Below are positions 17,293 to 25,126 of a stretch of DNA of 64,000 nt, piece after piece. Both the position numbers and the translations under genes were made by a program. Under the pieces are notes generated by a model. The model searched no databases. It was not told the origin of the DNA and saw nothing but the letters and a program-made list of their open reading frames with translations. Source of the DNA: an uncultured Chromatiaceae bacterium (GTDB lineage Bacteria; Pseudomonadota; Gammaproteobacteria; Enterobacterales; Alteromonadaceae); the NCBI GenBank assembly GCA_937978655.1, contig CALJUX010000072.1, forward strand, positions 1 through 64,000, given 5' to 3'. The first letter of the stretch is position 1. Each line of letters begins with the position of its first letter.

Positions 17293-17816
17293 TAAAAATC
17301 TGGGTCCCAGTCGACGATGATTCGTCCTTGCGCCTTATCCACAGTTTTGATGACAGAGTCAGTCAAAAACGGAATTAAACGCTCTTTTTTACCAAATGCA
17401 TCGGTCCGGTTTGCTTTGACGACGAGAACGTCGTTCGAGCCCGTTTCCATGATGTCATCCACGACGCCTAAATCATAACCGGCTTCGTTTACCACGGTCA
17501 GACCCATCAGGTCTTTCCAGTAAAAGTCACCGTCATCAAGCGCGGGCAGACTGGTCTGAGTCACGGCGATTTCCGCATTCACGAAAACCTGTGCCTGGTC
17601 CCGGTCGCTGACACCTTCCAGTTTGACGATTAAGCCATTGCTATGGCGTTTCCAACTGGAGATCTGCACTGGTTGCCATTTGCCCTGAGATTGGATCTGC
17701 CAGGGTGTGTAATCAAAAATCCCTTCCGGGATATCTGTGTAGGAAATTACTTTTAGCCACCCGTTGATGCCGTAAACGGCGCCAAACTTACCTAAGACAA
17801 CTAAATCTTTACCCAT
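17292..17816 (-). CDS. rimM: 16S rRNA processing protein RimM
   Basis: 174 residues. It assists maturation of the 30S head and binds S19. Recognised by VVLGKFGAVYGINGWLKV at the start, the YYWKDLMG-like FYWKDLMGLTV block, ETGSNDVLVVKA and the terminal IIVDWDPDF. A TTG one codon upstream sits nearer the AGGA ribosome site and could be the real start. It follows rpsP by about 28 bases. Confidence 0.96.
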   Translation of the reverse strand: MGKDLVVLGKFGAVYGINGWLKVISYTDIPEGIFDYTPWQIQSQGKWQPVQISSWKRHSNGLIVKLEGVSDRDQAQVFVNAEIAVTQTSLPALDDGDFYWKDLMGLTVVNEAGYDLGVVDDIMETGSNDVLVVKANRTDAFGKKERLIPFLTDSVIKTVDKAQGRIIVDWDPDF

Positions 17817-17844
17817 CAAGGTTAATTCCTACCCAGTTTGCTAA

Positions 17845-18096
17845 TTAAGCAGCAGCTTTTTTAGCAGCTTTTACCAGTGACGCAACGCGATCGCTCAGAG
17901 ATGCACCTTGTGCAACCCAGTGATCAACGCGGTCCAGGTCGATGCGCGTTTTCTCTTCAGTGCCGCTGGCGATTGGGTTAAAGAAACCCACGCGCTCAAT
18001 GAAACGGCCATCACGAGCAAAACGGCTATCAGCGACCACAACTTGGTAAAATGGACGCTTTTTCGCGCCACCACGTTGTAAACGAATAGTTACCAT
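17845..18096 (-). CDS. rpsP: 30S ribosomal protein S16
   Basis: 83 residues, standard length, beginning MVTIRLQRGGAKKRPFYQVV. First gene of the operon with rimM, trmD and rplS. A promoter and a terminator-like leader hairpin lie upstream. Confidence 0.98.
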   Translation of the reverse strand: MVTIRLQRGGAKKRPFYQVVVADSRFARDGRFIERVGFFNPIASGTEEKTRIDLDRVDHWVAQGASLSDRVASLVKAAKKAAA

Positions 18097-18139
18097 ACCG
18101 TCCTCTATTTCAATCGTTCAGGTTTTTGTAAATCAAAAT

Positions 18140-18160
18140 CCCCGCGGTCAGGCCGCAGGG
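18140..18160 (-). promoter_or_regulatory. Terminator-like leader hairpin before rpsP
   Basis: On the minus strand an 8-bp GC-rich stem (CCCTGCGG with CCGCGGGG, one G-T pair) with loop CCTGA is followed by ATTTTGATTT. It lies between the predicted operon promoter and the rpsP ATG, so it could work as an attenuator, though the T tract is interrupted. Confidence 0.5.
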
Positions 18161-18167
18161 ACGCCGA

Positions 18168-18195
18168 ATTGTACGCGTTTTTCGTTGTAATGCAA
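18168..18195 (-). promoter_or_regulatory. Predicted sigma-70 promoter of the rpsP operon
   Basis: On the minus strand, -35 TTGCAT (18190-18195), a 16-base spacer and -10 TACAAT (18168-18173). It is placed about 70 bases before the rpsP ATG. The rest of the 339-base rpsP-ffh gap (18196-18380) shows no gene; a GGATCC-rich patch near 18300 has no clear role. Confidence 0.6.
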
Positions 18196-18379
18196 GGATT
18201 TTCAGGCTTCGCGGCTGGTTGTCAGGCCAATCAGGCCGGTGGATGATTCTGTGGATAAGCTCTTGAAAAGCTGTTGGGATAAGTATTGAAGCCCTCAGCT
18301 GGATCCGGCGGATCCTGAGCAGGATCTGCCAAAACATTCGTCTGCAATTCGATTGGTGTGTCTCAGGATTCGTTCAGCG

Positions 18380-18411
18380 ACAAACAACAAGGCCATTGCA
18401 CAGCAATGGCC
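18380..18411 (-). terminator. Terminator of ffh
   Basis: A perfect 9-bp stem, GGCCATTGC (18391-18399) with its complement (18403-18411), and a 3-base loop. A T-rich stretch, TTGTTGTTTG, follows on the minus strand. Confidence 0.7.
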
Positions 18412-18435
18412 CTGATTGATAAAACAGCTACAACC

Positions 18436-19803
18436 TTAGCGGCCGCCACCTAAACCCGGTGGTAATTTGCCACCCATAGCGCGCATCATTTTCATCATGC
18501 CGCCTTTACCGCTCATCTGCTTCATCATCTTCTGCATTTGGGTAAACTGCTTTAACAGCTGATTGACGTCCTGCACCTGAGTGCCGGAACCGGCTGCAAT
18601 GCGTTTTTTACGCGAACCTTTAATCAAATCAGGAAATTGCCGCTCTTTTGGCGTCATTGAATTAATGATGGCTTCCATTTTGTTGAAGCTTTTATTGTTG
18701 ATCTGATCTTTGGCACCGACTGGCAGATTCTTCATGCCTGGCAGTTTATCCAGCATCGACATCATGCCGCCCATACTGCGCATCTGCACCAGCTGGTCAC
18801 GGAAATCTTCCAGACTAAAGCCCTGGCCTTTCATCACCTTGGCGGCGACTTTAGCCGCTTGCTCACGGTCGACTTTTTGTTCCAGCTCTTCAATCAGACT
18901 GAGCACATCGCCCATACCCAGAATGCGCGACGCGATCCGGTCCGGATGGAATGGCTCCAGTGCATCGGTTTTTTCGCCCATCCCGATAAACTTGATCGGC
19001 TTACCAGTGATGTGGCGAATGGACAGAGCGGCACCACCGCGCGCATCACCGTCAGCTTTGGTCAGGATCACCCCGGTCAGTGGCAGCGCTTCGTTAAAGG
19101 CTTTTGCCGTGTTGGCAGCATCCTGACCTGTCATGGCGTCGACGACAAACAACGTCTCGATGGGTTTAATCGCCGCGTGTAACGCTTTGATTTCATCCAT
19201 CATTTCACTGTCGACGTGCAGACGACCGGCGGTATCCACCAGCAGAATATCGTAGAAGCCTAACTTCGCTGCACTGATGGCCGCATTGGCAATATCCACC
19301 GGTTTTTGTGAAATGTCGCTCGGGAAAAACTCGACGCCAACATCTTTGGCCAAGGTTTCCAGCTGTTTAATCGCCGCCGGACGATAGACGTCGGCTGACA
19401 CCACCATCACTTTTTTCTTTTTACGCTCTTTTAAGAACTTGGCCAGTTTACCGACAGACGTGGTTTTACCGGCGCCCTGTAAACCCGCCATCAGCACCAC
19501 GGCCGGCGGCTGCGTATTGAGGGTCAGCTCTTCGTTGGCTTCCCCCATCGCTTCTTCCAGCGCTTTTTTGACGATTTTGAGAAATTCCTGGCCCGGCGTC
19601 AGACTTTTACTGACTTCGAGGCCCACCGAACGCTCTTTAACCTGATTGACGAAATCACGCACAACGGGCAAGGCCACGTCAGCTTCCAGCAGCGCCATGC
19701 GCACTTCACGCAGGGTTTCTTTGATGTTGTCTTCGGTCAGGCGGCCACGGCCACTGATGTTTTTCAGCGTTCGGGTCAGGCGATCCGACAAATTCTCAAA
19801 CAT
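18436..19803 (-). CDS. ffh: Signal recognition particle protein Ffh
   Basis: 455 residues. It binds signal sequences of nascent inner-membrane proteins and, with 4.5S RNA and FtsY, targets them to the membrane. The N domain begins MFENLSDRLTRTLKNISG. The G domain has GLQGAGKTTSVGKLA, DTAGRLHVD and TKADGDARGGAALS. The M domain ends in a Met-rich segment from about residue 430 (MQKMMKQMSGKGGMMKMM). The ATG at 19801-19803 has CGGA 8 bases before it; an in-frame start 21 bases upstream is rejected. Confidence 0.98.
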   Translation of the reverse strand: MFENLSDRLTRTLKNISGRGRLTEDNIKETLREVRMALLEADVALPVVRDFVNQVKERSVGLEVSKSLTPGQEFLKIVKKALEEAMGEANEELTLNTQPPAVVLMAGLQGAGKTTSVGKLAKFLKERKKKKVMVVSADVYRPAAIKQLETLAKDVGVEFFPSDISQKPVDIANAAISAAKLGFYDILLVDTAGRLHVDSEMMDEIKALHAAIKPIETLFVVDAMTGQDAANTAKAFNEALPLTGVILTKADGDARGGAALSIRHITGKPIKFIGMGEKTDALEPFHPDRIASRILGMGDVLSLIEELEQKVDREQAAKVAAKVMKGQGFSLEDFRDQLVQMRSMGGMMSMLDKLPGMKNLPVGAKDQINNKSFNKMEAIINSMTPKERQFPDLIKGSRKKRIAAGSGTQVQDVNQLLKQFTQMQKMMKQMSGKGGMMKMMRAMGGKLPPGLGGGR

Positions 19804-19835
19804 GGTCAAATCCGGTTGTGTCAAAAATGGCGGCG

Positions 19836-19864
19836 ATTATAACAAAGCACCGACAAAGCGTCAG
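19836..19864 (-). promoter_or_regulatory. Predicted promoter of ffh
   Basis: On the minus strand, -35 CTGACG (19859-19864), a 17-base spacer and a consensus -10 TATAAT (19836-19841). It lies 33 bases before the ffh ATG. A weaker plus-strand pair for ypjD, CTGTCA-N18-TACAAT ending at 19903, sits in the same gap. Confidence 0.65.
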
Positions 19865-19938
19865 CCTCAGGCTCTGTCAATCTGTCGTCTCTTCCCATAC
19901 AATGCGTAAAAATATGCATTCAAATTGGAATTATTTGC

Positions 19939-20736
19939 ATGTCGGCCGTTTTCTTGCCTGTTCTCGCTCTGGTTTGTTACCTGATTGCAACTGTCATTGT
20001 GGCGCAGCGGCTCTATCACGCTGAAGGGCCACGACTGAAGTTGTTGTTCACCGTCGCCATTGGCGGTGTGGTGCTGCATATGCTGGGACTCAGTCAGAGT
20101 TTATTTACCGCCGCAGGGCAGAATTTCAGTCTGCTCAATGTCAGTTCTTTAGTGTGCTGGCTTATCACGGCCGCTTTTACCGTCACGGCGCTGCGCACGC
20201 CAATCCTGTTATTACTGCCGATTGTCTACGGCTTTGCTGCACTGGTGCAACTGGCGGTGATCCTGCTGCCTGATACCGTCCAATTACAGCATTTTGAGCA
20301 CAGCCCCTGGTTGCTGACGCATATCATGGTGGCTTTTATCGCCTATGTGATTCTGATTATGGCCACACTGTATTCATTTCAGGTCAGCCTCATCAGCCAG
20401 CGCCTGAAACAAAAAACGCCACTGCCAGCCGGCACAGTTCTGCCGCCTTTGATGCAAGCGGAACAACTGCTGTTCCGGCTGATATTGCTCGGCACTTTGT
20501 TGCTGGGCATCACTGTATTCAGTGGCGCAGCCTTTGGTCAGGACTGGTTTGCCCGGCACAATCTGCACAAAAATGTGTTAAGCACCCTTGGGTTTATGGT
20601 GTTTGTAGTGCTGTTAGCCGGCCATCGTTTAGCCGGCTGGCGCGGCCGGATCGCCAATGGCCTGACGATGACCGGCAGTCTGTTACTGACGCTGGCTTAT
20701 TTCGGCAGTCGTTTCGTCAGGGAAGTCTTACTTTAG
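19939..20736 (+). CDS. ypjD: Inner-membrane protein YpjD (CcsA-like)
   Basis: 265 residues with eight or so hydrophobic segments spread along the chain. It belongs to the cytochrome c assembly (CcsA/CcmC) superfamily; HSPWLLTHIMVAFIAYVILIM carries the characteristic H near the middle, given here only in part of the motif. The E. coli homologue YpjD also lies next to ffh, divergently, as here. Biochemical role is unsettled: it lacks a partner Ccs/ResB gene nearby. Followed after 69 bases by corB. Confidence 0.85.
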   Translation: MSAVFLPVLALVCYLIATVIVAQRLYHAEGPRLKLLFTVAIGGVVLHMLGLSQSLFTAAGQNFSLLNVSSLVCWLITAAFTVTALRTPILLLLPIVYGFAALVQLAVILLPDTVQLQHFEHSPWLLTHIMVAFIAYVILIMATLYSFQVSLISQRLKQKTPLPAGTVLPPLMQAEQLLFRLILLGTLLLGITVFSGAAFGQDWFARHNLHKNVLSTLGFMVFVVLLAGHRLAGWRGRIANGLTMTGSLLLTLAYFGSRFVREVLL

Positions 20737-20805
20737 TCAGACTTGACGCTCTGGTTGATTTCGCATATTAATTGGCTCTGAACGGCAACACAGGCTTATT
20801 CCGCT

Positions 20806-22074
20806 TTGGACGCAATCTCAACCGGCACGCTGCTGCTCATTCTGGCGTTTCTGGTACTCTGCTCGGCTTATTTTTCCGCAACTGAAACTGCGATGATGTC
20901 GGTAAACCCCTACCGGCTGAAACACTTATTAAACGAAAACCATGCCGGCGCCTGGCGCACTCACACTTTATTGCAGAGACGGGATCGGCTGATTGGCCTG
21001 ATTCTGGTCGGCAATAATCTGGTGAATATTGCCGCGTCCGCTATCGGCACTGTCATTGGCATGCGGCTTTATGGCGACTACGGCATTGCGATAGCAACTG
21101 CAGCGCTGACATTAATTATCCTGATCTTTGGTGAAGTCACACCAAAAACACTGGGGGCGCTGCATCCGGAACGCGTCGCCTTTCCCAGCAGCCTCGTGCT
21201 CAAGCCCATGATGAAAGTACTTTATCCGGTTGTTTGGCTGATGAACCGGATTTGTAATGGCATCTTAGGCTGGTTTGGTGTCAGTGCTGAACAGCACCAG
21301 GGCCATAGTCTGAGCAGTGAAGAACTCCGGACCGTGGTGCATGAAGCCGGCGCCATTTTACCTGGCCAGCACCAGAGTATGCTGGTGGGGGTATTGGATC
21401 TGGAAAAAGCCACAGTCGAAGACATCATGGTGCCGCGCAATGAGCTGGTCGGCATCGATATCAACGACGAATGGAAAGATATTCTGCATCAGCTGTCTAT
21501 CACGCAGCACAGCCGGATTTTGTTGTACCGCGACAGTGTCGACGATGCGCTCGGATTTTTGCATACCCGCGATATCATGCGGCTGGTGTTAAAAGATCAG
21601 CTGAATAAAGCCAGCCTGTTGCGTGCCGTCCACGACATCTATTTCATCCCGGAAGGCACCAGCCTCAATACTCAGCTGGTGAAATTTCAGCACTCCAAAG
21701 AGCGGATTGGCCTGGTGGTTGATGAATTTGGTGACATTCAGGGTCTGGTGACGCTGGAAGATATTCTGGAAGAAGTTGTCGGTGAATTCACCACAGATAC
21801 GGCAGAAGAAAACAGTGAAGAAATTAAGCCACAGCCCGATGGCTCCTATCTGGTCGAAGGCAGTATCAACCTTCGTGATCTGAACCGCGAGTTGCAGCTG
21901 AACTTCCCGACCGATGGCCCCAAAACACTGAATGGCTTATTGCTGGAGTATCTGGAGGATATTCCGGAATCTAATCTCAGCCTGCGGCTGTCAGGTTTCC
22001 CGCTGGAAATTGTCGAAGTGCAGGACAACATGATCCGGCTGGTCCGGCTTTATCCGCACTTAAAGCAAGATTAA
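20806..22074 (+). CDS. CNNM/CBS-domain transporter, CorB (YfjD) type
   Basis: 422 residues. An N-terminal DUF21/CNNM membrane domain (about 1-180, with SAYFSATETAMMSVN and VGNNLVNIAASA) is followed by two CBS domains (about 200-330, with DIMVPRNELVGIDI and GLVVDEFGDIQGLVTLEDILEE in part) and a C-terminal CorC/HlyC domain. The E. coli YfjD homologue starts with the same I-S-T-x-T-L motif, which supports the TTG start at 20806. Family members are linked to magnesium or cobalt efflux. The gene follows ypjD and ends before a strong terminator. Confidence 0.88.
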   Translation: MDAISTGTLLLILAFLVLCSAYFSATETAMMSVNPYRLKHLLNENHAGAWRTHTLLQRRDRLIGLILVGNNLVNIAASAIGTVIGMRLYGDYGIAIATAALTLIILIFGEVTPKTLGALHPERVAFPSSLVLKPMMKVLYPVVWLMNRICNGILGWFGVSAEQHQGHSLSSEELRTVVHEAGAILPGQHQSMLVGVLDLEKATVEDIMVPRNELVGIDINDEWKDILHQLSITQHSRILLYRDSVDDALGFLHTRDIMRLVLKDQLNKASLLRAVHDIYFIPEGTSLNTQLVKFQHSKERIGLVVDEFGDIQGLVTLEDILEEVVGEFTTDTAEENSEEIKPQPDGSYLVEGSINLRDLNRELQLNFPTDGPKTLNGLLLEYLEDIPESNLSLRLSGFPLEIVEVQDNMIRLVRLYPHLKQD

Positions 22075-22228
22075 TTCGTTAAATAACACTGTAAAAGCAA
22101 AGACTTGTAAAATAATTCAAAAAATAACAAATATTTCTGAACTTTCTTCAGCAGGCTTCGTCTGACTATGAGAATGGATTCTGCCAAGTTTTTGTTTTCA
22201 TCCCTGGATTCTCCCTATCCTTAGTTTT

Positions 22229-22255
22229 ACGGCCACTGATGTGGCCGTTTTTTTT
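22229..22255 (+). terminator. Rho-independent terminator
   Basis: An 8-bp stem, ACGGCCAC (22229-22236) with GTGGCCGT (22241-22248), loop TGAT, then eight T. It lies 155 bases past the corB stop, which leaves room for a small RNA at 22080-22255. Confidence 0.9.
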
Positions 22256-22286
22256 ATCCGGAACAGTATTACTGCCATGATAAAAA

Positions 22287-22312
22287 TAAAACCCGCCAGC
22301 GGGCGGGTTTTA
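22287..22312. terminator. Terminator of gshA, bidirectional
   Basis: An 11-bp stem, TAAAACCCGCC (22287-22297) with its complement (22302-22312), loop AGCG. It lies 26 bases past the gshA stop on the minus strand. Confidence 0.88.
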
Positions 22313-22338
22313 TGCTCACTCATTTATAACACTCTGAT

Positions 22339-23940
22339 TTAGCATGGCTTTTCTGAAAAGTATTGCTGTAAGTACTCGCTAAACGCCAGGGTGTCTGCGG
22401 CTTCAATCTGTTGCTGCTGTTGCAGTGACTCAGCCGCCATCTGCACGAAGTCCTCTGCCTGATAATACTGGTAGTCACCTGCACGCAATTGTTGCCGGTA
22501 CAAATCTGCCAGTTGCAGATTAACACTGCCGTTATCCTGCTGACTGGCCTGTAACATTGCCAGCATCTTGCCGGACGGCGTGCGCGACGGGTCAAGCAAA
22601 CTCAGATAATACTGCTTCAGAATACTCTGATAAGACTTTTGCGGATCTTCTGCGCTTTGATAAGCTTCATCCAGCCAAGCTGCCAGCGGGCTGAGTTCGG
22701 CAAAAATCTCTTCCGCCCAGTCCTGCATCAGCCGCGGCTGACCATGCTGATCTAACTCCAGATTCAGCCGCCGGCCGTCAGTGACCACTTTTTTCAGATT
22801 GTGCTCCGTCACAGCCTGAGCCTCAGCATCCAGCGGCGGGCTGTCTTCCAGTAAACAATACAACAGGAACAGATCGAGAAAACGCATCTGCTCAGCCGTA
22901 ATGCCAACAGCACTGAACGGGTTCACATCCAAAGCCCGTACTTCAATATATTCAACACCACGCTTGGCCAGGGCACAGGTCGGCCGCTCACCGCTTTGGA
23001 TGGTGCGTTTTGGCCGGATTGTCGAGTAAAACTCGTTTTCAATCTGCAGAATATTGCTGTTCAGCTGCTGATGCACACCGTCCTTCACCAATCCAATCGA
23101 CTGGTATTCTGGCGATGGCGTAGTAATAGCCTGATGCAGACCGCGAATATATTCCGGCAGATTGTTATAAGTGATGGCAAGGCTGGACTGCGCACTGTTG
23201 GTGTAGCCCAAATCACTCATCCGCAGTGAGGTGGCATAGGGCAGATACAAAGTCCCGGCACCGAGCGTCTGAAAACTGTATTTGCTTGGCCGGCCTTGCA
23301 GGAACGACTGACACATAGCCGGCGACGCGCCGAACAGATACACAATCAGCCAGACATATCTTTTGTAGTTACGGATCAGATGCAGGTACTGCGCAGAAAT
23401 AAAATCCTGTAACGGCTGGGTATCGCCCAGCATTTGCTGATAGTGCTGCCAGAACGATTCAGGAATAGAAAAATTAAAATGCACACCGCTGATGGCCTGC
23501 ATCATGCTGCCATAACGATTTTTCAGCCCCTGCCGGTACAAGGTTTTCATTTTGCCGACATTGGATTCGCCATAATAAGCCAGCCGGATCTCATCCTGGT
23601 GCGCGATGTAACACGGCATACTGCCGGCGCCGATGCGTTCTTCACCGAGCTGGCGCATGGCAAACCGGTGGATATCGGTCAATTGCGCCAGGGTCGTTTC
23701 AATACTGGTCGTCGCCGGAGTAATAAATTCGAGCAGCGATTCCGAAAAATCCGTGGTGATAAGCGGATGTGTTAAGGCAGAGCCGAGCGCAGGCGGATGA
23801 TCCTGCTGCGACAAGGTACCGTCTGGCCTTATCCGCAACGTTTCACGTTCAATGCCACGGCGGATCCCGGTGATGTCGTGGCGCCAAGGTGCCGTGCGCA
23901 GTGCGGCGATACGAGAGGTAAACAGCTGACTCAATTGCAT
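22339..23940 (-). CDS. gshA: Glutamate-cysteine ligase
   Basis: 533 residues, near E. coli GshA (518). It makes gamma-glutamylcysteine, the first step of glutathione synthesis. Conserved blocks: GIERETLRI (N-terminal catalytic), LITTDFSESLLEFITP, ISGVHFNFS and YIEVRALDVNPF. The family is the proteobacterial type-1 GshA. No gshB is adjacent. The ATG at 23938-23940 is followed by the expected start of the family. Confidence 0.97.
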   Translation of the reverse strand: MQLSQLFTSRIAALRTAPWRHDITGIRRGIERETLRIRPDGTLSQQDHPPALGSALTHPLITTDFSESLLEFITPATTSIETTLAQLTDIHRFAMRQLGEERIGAGSMPCYIAHQDEIRLAYYGESNVGKMKTLYRQGLKNRYGSMMQAISGVHFNFSIPESFWQHYQQMLGDTQPLQDFISAQYLHLIRNYKRYVWLIVYLFGASPAMCQSFLQGRPSKYSFQTLGAGTLYLPYATSLRMSDLGYTNSAQSSLAITYNNLPEYIRGLHQAITTPSPEYQSIGLVKDGVHQQLNSNILQIENEFYSTIRPKRTIQSGERPTCALAKRGVEYIEVRALDVNPFSAVGITAEQMRFLDLFLLYCLLEDSPPLDAEAQAVTEHNLKKVVTDGRRLNLELDQHGQPRLMQDWAEEIFAELSPLAAWLDEAYQSAEDPQKSYQSILKQYYLSLLDPSRTPSGKMLAMLQASQQDNGSVNLQLADLYRQQLRAGDYQYYQAEDFVQMAAESLQQQQQIEAADTLAFSEYLQQYFSEKPC

Positions 23941-24004
23941 TCCTTATCAGGTGCCTGGCCCCCTATCATTGGGGAGGCTACCAAAAAAAACAAGGGCGTA
24001 TCCC

Positions 24005-24448
24005 TTATTCCTCTTCTTCCTGTTGACGCCGTTTTGCCTGCTGGCGCTGCACAATCAGCCGCATGATGTCTTTCCAGGACACAATCCCCAACAATTTATG
24101 TTGAGGACTGGTCACCAGCAAGCAGCTGATATTACGCTCAACCAACATCGCCGCCGCACTGAGCACCGGCGTGTCGGGGGCAATACAAACCACCGGGCTG
24201 GTCATAATTGTCCGCACTTTTCGTCCCTGCGCAAACAACTCTGCGGTCTGCTCAGACGCCGAGTCCACCACCGGACTCAGCGCTTTATAAAAATCTTTTA
24301 CGGACACAATACCCACGACGCGCTGCATACTGTCCACCACCGGCACATGCTGATAATGCGCTTCGGTAAACACAGTGCGCAGACTGGCCAGTGATGCATC
24401 GGGGCTGGTCACCGTCAGTTTTTTTGACATGATAGCTTCAACAGACAT
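24005..24448 (-). CDS. Two-CBS-domain protein
   Basis: 147 residues made of two CBS repeats and a charged C-terminal tail (QQAKRRQQEEEE). The first repeat runs about 5-60 (VGIVSVKDFYKAL), the second about 78-135 (LLGIVSWKDIMRL). Such stand-alone pairs bind adenine nucleotides and regulate partner proteins; the partner is unknown. It is upstream of gshA on the same strand with 64 bases between, so it may be cotranscribed. Alternative start at Met7. Confidence 0.88.
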   Translation of the reverse strand: MSVEAIMSKKLTVTSPDASLASLRTVFTEAHYQHVPVVDSMQRVVGIVSVKDFYKALSPVVDSASEQTAELFAQGRKVRTIMTSPVVCIAPDTPVLSAAAMLVERNISCLLVTSPQHKLLGIVSWKDIMRLIVQRQQAKRRQQEEEE

Positions 24449-24610
24449 CGATGGCCTCCAGCTATTTTTACTTATGAATCATTACTCTAGCATCGGTTGT
24501 TATCCAAGTGCAAAACTGAGCGGCCCGCAGCGGGAAATCAAATTAGCGCGGTAGCAGTTATGCAAATTTCAGGTAAACTGCAGCAAAGCAGTTTAATCGA
24601 GGAATATCCG

Positions 24611-25066
24611 ATGCGTGGTGCTGTACTGATAAGCCTGCTATGTGGATTAATGTTGACGCTCACTGCCAAAGCGCAGGAATATTATCGCTGGCATGACGAA
24701 AAGGGCCAGTTACACGTCAGTCAAACGCCTCCGCCGGCGCACATTGATTACGAAATCGTCGCGCCGGGTGCGGCACCAGAGCCGGTCAAAGCCAAAGCAG
24801 CTAAAAGCCCTGCCGCCACAAAACCGGTCAGCGAGGCCGAGTTGCAAACCTTGAAACAACAGGTCAGCGAGGTCAACGCACGGCTGAAACTGCAAAACTG
24901 CAGCAGAGCCCAACAGAATAAGGACCGGCTGTCGGCAGACAACGCCGTGGCCTTTAAAGACGCCAGCGGTAAACCGGTCGCCCTGAGTGATGAAATGCGG
25001 GCCGAACAACTGGCGGTGGCCGAGCGCCAGATCAGCGAGTTTTGTACTCCCGCCAGCAAACAATGA
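24611..25066 (+). CDS. DUF4124-domain secreted protein
   Basis: 151 residues. A signal peptide (LISLLCGLMLTLTAKAQ) is followed by EYYRWHDEKGQLHVSQTPP, the short WxDxxGxxxxSxxPP motif of DUF4124. A Lys/Ala-rich linker and a coiled-coil-like segment (LKQQVSEVNARLKLQ) follow. Two Cys (NCSRAQ and FCTPA) are near the end. The ATG at 24611 is chosen because AGGA lies 9 bases upstream and the signal peptide starts there; an ATG at 24497 would precede it. Function unknown; probably periplasmic. Confidence 0.82.
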   Translation: MRGAVLISLLCGLMLTLTAKAQEYYRWHDEKGQLHVSQTPPPAHIDYEIVAPGAAPEPVKAKAAKSPAATKPVSEAELQTLKQQVSEVNARLKLQNCSRAQQNKDRLSADNAVAFKDASGKPVALSDEMRAEQLAVAERQISEFCTPASKQ

Positions 25067-25079
25067 TTAAACCCGCAAA

Positions 25080-25114
25080 GATGCAGATATAGCCTGCCTG
25101 GCTATATCTGCATC
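25080..25114. terminator. Long inverted repeat past clpB
   Basis: A perfect 15-bp stem, GATGCAGATATAGCC (25080-25094) with its complement (25100-25114), loop TGCCT. It lies between the convergent DUF4124 gene and clpB. The T tract on either side is short, so termination is likely but not certain. Confidence 0.7.
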
Positions 25115-25126
25115 AATCGCCAGCTG

